Shown here: piece by piece, positions 8,088 to 10,456 of the stretch
Numbering within the stretch: position 1 is the stretch's first letter
Layout of the letters: the number at the start of each line of letters is the position of its first letter
Origin: Hyphomicrobiales bacterium
GTDB lineage: Bacteria > Pseudomonadota > Alphaproteobacteria > Rhizobiales > Kaistiaceae
Direction of reading: 5' to 3'
Assembly (NCBI GenBank): GCA_017305815.1
Contig: JAFKJZ010000454.1
Location: 1 to 10,456 of the forward strand
Length of the DNA stretch: 10,456 nt
Made by a program: the position numbers and the translations under genes
The notes under the pieces: generated by a model
Told to the model about the DNA's origin: nothing
The model's input: the letters and a program-made list of their open reading frames with translations, nothing else
The model's database searches: none

Positions 8088-8996
8088 ATGGCCGGAGCGC
8101 GGGCGCTGGCGCTGCTGGCCACGCTGCTGCTACCGGCCGCCCTGCCCGCCCCGGCGCTTGCCGACGGGCTGCGACTCGCCCCCTACAAGGACGAGCTGTT
8201 CCAGTACGGCAAGGTGCTGGAGAGCGCATCGAACGGCGACTTCCGCATCGTCGACTATGACGAGCTGCGCGACATCAACGGGCGCGACGAGATCCCGGAG
8301 CGCAAGGCGCAGGGCAAGTACGTCTCGCTCAAGACCAAGCGGGTCGAGGACCACCTGACCTACAAGGTCGGCGGCCGCAGCCTCAAATATGTCGGCGCCG
8401 GCGCCACCAGGGGCCCGGCCCGCATGATCGTCATCTACCTGCATGGCCAGAACGGCACCCGCTTCCAGGGCGCCGACGACTGGACCTTCGGCGGCAATTT
8501 CAATCGCGTGAAGAACATGACTGTCGCCGCCGGCGGCGCCTATCTCTCGCCCGATTTCTCGGATTTCGAAGCGAACGGCACGGCGGAGATAAAGGCGCTG
8601 ATGCTGGACTACGCGGCCCGCTCGCCGGGCGCGCCGATCTTCGTCGCCTGCGGCTCCTATGGCGGCAAGCTGTGCTGGTCTCTGGCGCGCGATCCGGAAG
8701 CGGCGTCGATGATCTCCGGCCTGATCCTGCTCGGCTCGCTCAATGATCCCGGCTTCCTGAAGACGGCGGCGATGAAGAAGGGCGGCCGCCCGATCCCGAT
8801 CTTTCTCGGCCATGGCAGCCGCGACCCGATCATCGACTGGAAGACGCAGCAGGCGTTCTTCGACAGTGTCCGGAAGAAGTCACCCGGCTATCCGATCAAG
8901 TTCGTGCTGTTCCAGGACGGCAACCACGGCACGCCGATCCGCATGACCGACTGGCGCGAGACGCTGAACTGGATGCTGGCGACGGACGGGAAGTAG
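8088..8996 (+). CDS. Secreted alpha/beta-hydrolase-fold protein
   Basis: 302 residues from ATG 8088, which has AAGGGG 6 bases upstream and gives a compact signal peptide (hydrophobic 6-20, likely cleaved after PAPALA at 25). ATG 8049 would add 13 residues and is possible. The mature protein shows an alpha/beta-hydrolase layout: strand plus oxyanion loop MIVIYLHGQNG (113-123), nucleophile elbow FVACGSYGG with Ser190, acid loop FLGHGSRDPIIDW with Asp246, and FQDGNHGTP with His280. The elbow is C-G-S-Y-G, so Cys replaces the first Gly of the usual GxSxG, which some hydrolases allow. Spacing and order fit a working Ser-Asp-His triad, so an esterase, lipase or peptidase in the periplasm or outside is likely; the substrate cannot be told. 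It appears to be a single-gene unit. Confidence 0.82.
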   Translation: MAGARALALLATLLLPAALPAPALADGLRLAPYKDELFQYGKVLESASNGDFRIVDYDELRDINGRDEIPERKAQGKYVSLKTKRVEDHLTYKVGGRSLKYVGAGATRGPARMIVIYLHGQNGTRFQGADDWTFGGNFNRVKNMTVAAGGAYLSPDFSDFEANGTAEIKALMLDYAARSPGAPIFVACGSYGGKLCWSLARDPEAASMISGLILLGSLNDPGFLKTAAMKKGGRPIPIFLGHGSRDPIIDWKTQQAFFDSVRKKSPGYPIKFVLFQDGNHGTPIRMTDWRETLNWMLATDGK

Positions 8997-9050
8997 GGCC
9001 TTCCCGCACCAGCGCGGGCTGTAGAGCCTAGCCCCGTCGCACAGGCTCGA

Positions 9051-9166
9051 CCATCATCCTGCCCGGCAGAGCCGGGCCTCGAAGGAGGGGCCAGAAGGGC
9101 AAGACTCGAGCGTCCTCCGGATCCTCCTTCGAGGCTTCGCTTACGCGAAGCACCTCAGGATGATGG
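9051..9166. repeat. Compound palindromic intergenic element
   Basis: An 11-base outer inverted repeat, CCATCATCCTG (9051-9061) with CAGGATGATGG (9156-9166), encloses a 12-base inner one, CCTCGAAGGAGG (9077-9088) with CCTCCTTCGAGG (9123-9134). Each side carries its own hairpin: CCCGGC-AGA-GCCGGG (9062-9076) and GCTTCGC-TTAC-GCGAAGC (9134-9151). The right half can alternatively fold on itself (ATCCT, GAGG and CTTCGC with GCGAAG, CCTC and AGGAT). It lies between convergent genes and resembles dispersed REP-like palindromes of Hyphomicrobiales (from memory). No coding potential. Confidence 0.75.
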
Positions 9167-9193
9167 CGGAGGAACATCCGGGCGACGGAGCCG

Positions 9194-9230
9194 GGGAAGA
9201 CGCGATCGCCTAGCCGGCGATCGCTTTCCC
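9194..9230 (-). terminator. Hairpin directly after the zinc metallopeptidase stop
   Basis: GCGATCGCC (9202-9210) and GGCGATCGC (9216-9224) form a perfect 9-pair stem with loop TAGCC. It is extended through a small internal loop by GGGAA/TTCCC (9194-9198 with 9226-9230). It begins one base after the minus-strand stop codon. Only a short pyrimidine tract follows on that strand, so termination may be weak or need Rho. Confidence 0.45.
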
Positions 9231-9231
9231 G

Positions 9232-10164
9232 TCAGATATTACCCTGGAACGTGTTGCACTGGTTGAGGTCGCCGGACTGGTAGCCACGCTTGAACCAGGC
9301 GCTGCGCTGCGCCGAGGTGCCATGCGTGAAGCTCTCGGGCACGACGACGCCCTGGGTGCGCTTCTGGATGGCGTCGTCGCCGATCTGGGTCGCGGCGTTC
9401 AACGCCTCGTCGATGTCGCCGGCCTCCAGCATGCCTTTCTGGTCGGTGCGGTTTGCCCAGACGCCGGCATAGCAATCCGCCTGCAGCTCGACCTTGACGG
9501 ACAGCGCGTTGGCGTCCGCGCGGCTCATGTTCTGCCGCATCTGGTTGAACTTCGGCAGGATGCCCTGAAGATCCTGGACGTGGTGGCCAACCTCGTGGGC
9601 GATCACGTAGGCCTGGGCGAAGTCGCCGGGCGCGCCGAAGCGACGTTTCAGCTCGTCATAGAAGGCGAGGTCGATATAGACCTTCTTGTCGAGTGGACAA
9701 TAGAAAGGGCCGGAAGCGGCGCTGGCCTGGCCGCAGGCCGAGCGCGTCATGCCCGAGAAGAGCACCAGCGGCGTCGGCTCGTAGGTCTCGCCGGCCGATT
9801 TGAAGATGTCGGTCCAGACGTCCTCCGTGCTGCCGAGCACCTTGGAGACGAAGGCCCTGCCGGCGTCCTCGCTGCCGGAGCCGGTGCGGCTCGGCGTCGG
9901 CGCCTGCTGGTAGCTGGTGTCCTGCGTGTAACTGCCGCCGCCTCCGCTGCCTGTCACCATGATGAGCATCTGGATCGGGTTGATGCCGAAAACCAGCCAG
10001 CCGATGCCGACGATCAGGGCGATCGTCACCAGCGATCCGCCGCGCAGCGGGATGCCGCGTCCGCCGCCCATCCCGGCCGGGCGATAGCCTCCGTCCAGCC
10101 CGCCGGATCCGTCGCTGCGCCGATCTTCGACGTTCTCGCTTTCGCGCTGTCCATCGAGACGCAT
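9232..10164 (-). CDS. ypfJ: Neutral zinc metallopeptidase, YpfJ family
   Basis: 310 residues. A Gly/Arg-rich N-terminus (1-43) leads to one membrane segment (about 44-71), then a Ser/Gly/Gln linker and the peptidase-like domain, presumably periplasmic. The zinc site is HEVGHHVQ (His190, Glu191, His194), with the downstream conserved ELQADCYAG (Glu227 to Gly234) likely giving the third ligand or its support. FTHGTSAQR (279-287) is another family signature. Cysteines at 144, 156, 231 and 303 could form disulfides. ATG 10164 is chosen over an upstream start at 10206 because GGGAG lies 7 bases before it and MRLDGQRESENVEDRR matches family N-termini. The family (PF04228) is widespread in Gram-negative bacteria, but its physiological substrate is not well established. 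It diverges from carB. Confidence 0.9.
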   Translation of the reverse strand: MRLDGQRESENVEDRRSDGSGGLDGGYRPAGMGGGRGIPLRGGSLVTIALIVGIGWLVFGINPIQMLIMVTGSGGGGSYTQDTSYQQAPTPSRTGSGSEDAGRAFVSKVLGSTEDVWTDIFKSAGETYEPTPLVLFSGMTRSACGQASAASGPFYCPLDKKVYIDLAFYDELKRRFGAPGDFAQAYVIAHEVGHHVQDLQGILPKFNQMRQNMSRADANALSVKVELQADCYAGVWANRTDQKGMLEAGDIDEALNAATQIGDDAIQKRTQGVVVPESFTHGTSAQRSAWFKRGYQSGDLNQCNTFQGNI

Positions 10165-10396
10165 GGACAATCTCCCTCTTGTCGCGGACGCCGCCGCGCG
10201 TTGCATGCTGCCGAAACTAGACCCGCCAGCGCGCCGCCGCCAGTGGAACCAACGCGAGCGCGGCCCATACAGTTGCCTGCAGGGGTTCCCCCATCCGGCC
10301 TTTTCCCCTATAAGGCCGCTCTAGCCTATACACGCCCCCTGCTCGATGGCCCGCGCGCACTCCCGCGTCGGGTCTTTTGCTACGCGCGAGACGAAA
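10165..10396. promoter_or_regulatory. Divergent intergenic region upstream of carB
   Basis: No gene seen. GGCCTT (10297-10302) and AAGGCC (10312-10317) form a dyad around TATAAG, and TATACA (10327-10332) is a second -10-like box; neither has a good -35 at the right distance. Both would suit carB transcription. The peptidase promoter should also lie here, but I cannot locate it. Confidence 0.35.
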
Positions 10397-10456
10397 TTGC
10401 CGAAACGTACAGATATCCAATCGATCCTGATCATCGGAGCTGGCCCGATCATTATC
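10397..10456 (+). CDS. carB: Carbamoyl-phosphate synthase large subunit, first 20 codons
   Basis: CarB makes carbamoyl phosphate from bicarbonate, ATP and ammonia supplied by CarA, feeding pyrimidine and arginine synthesis. The visible N-terminus is (M)PKRTDIQSILIIGAGPIII, the canonical start of CarB with the first ATP-grasp/Rossmann-like strand and its IGAGP loop; the rest runs off the window. The start matching the family is TTG 10397. An in-frame ATG at 10346 would add 17 residues (MARAHSRVGSFATRETK) that do not belong to the family N-terminus and has no ribosome-binding site. Even for TTG only a weak GAG (10388-10390) is present. Confidence 0.9.
   Translation, partial: MPKRTDIQSILIIGAGPIII

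Overview
The window is GC-rich (third codon positions mostly G or C) and reads as chromosome of an alphaproteobacterium, most likely of the order Hyphomicrobiales (Rhizobiales). The grounds are the DnaG and RpoD sequences, a Rsm22-type methyltransferase, a HlyU-family small protein, a Uma2 remnant and a CarB that begins (M)PKRTDIQSILIIGAGP. I cannot fix the genus. No rRNA, tRNA, CRISPR array, transposase or phage gene is visible.

Layout on the + strand: the 3' end of a Rsm22-family gene (1-411), dnaG (608-2473), a structured 186-base leader, rpoD (2660-4654), a strong intrinsic terminator (4683-4716), a decayed Uma2 gene (4729-5051) and a HlyU-family gene (5098-5391). A bidirectional terminator (5442-5482) separates these from a large minus-strand gene (5497-7767) for an envelope protein with a Trp/Tyr-rich DUF6600-like domain, a coiled coil and a long Pro/Glu/Arg tail. 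Divergent from it is a secreted alpha/beta-hydrolase (8088-8996). A complex palindromic intergenic element (9051-9166) and a hairpin (9194-9230) lie between that gene and a convergent minus-strand YpfJ-type zinc metallopeptidase (9232-10164). The window ends in the first 20 codons of carB (from 10397).

Functional picture: the left half is information processing (ribosome assembly or methylation, replication primase, primary sigma factor), with dnaG-rpoD in the order found in many proteobacteria. The right half holds unrelated envelope or secreted proteins, then pyrimidine/arginine biosynthesis.

The most striking observation is in dnaG. The N-terminal zinc-finger domain lacks the segment that normally carries the first zinc-ligand pair (the CPFH motif), an apparent in-frame loss of about 28-30 residues after Trp27. 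The second pair (HCFGC) and the rest of the primase are intact. This is either a real primase with a broken zinc finger or a sequence/assembly deletion. Secondary observations are a shift in codon usage in the dnaG 3' part, a hairpin covering the rpoD ribosome-binding site, the collapsed Uma2 gene, the elaborate palindromic repeat and the unusual tail of the DUF6600-like protein.
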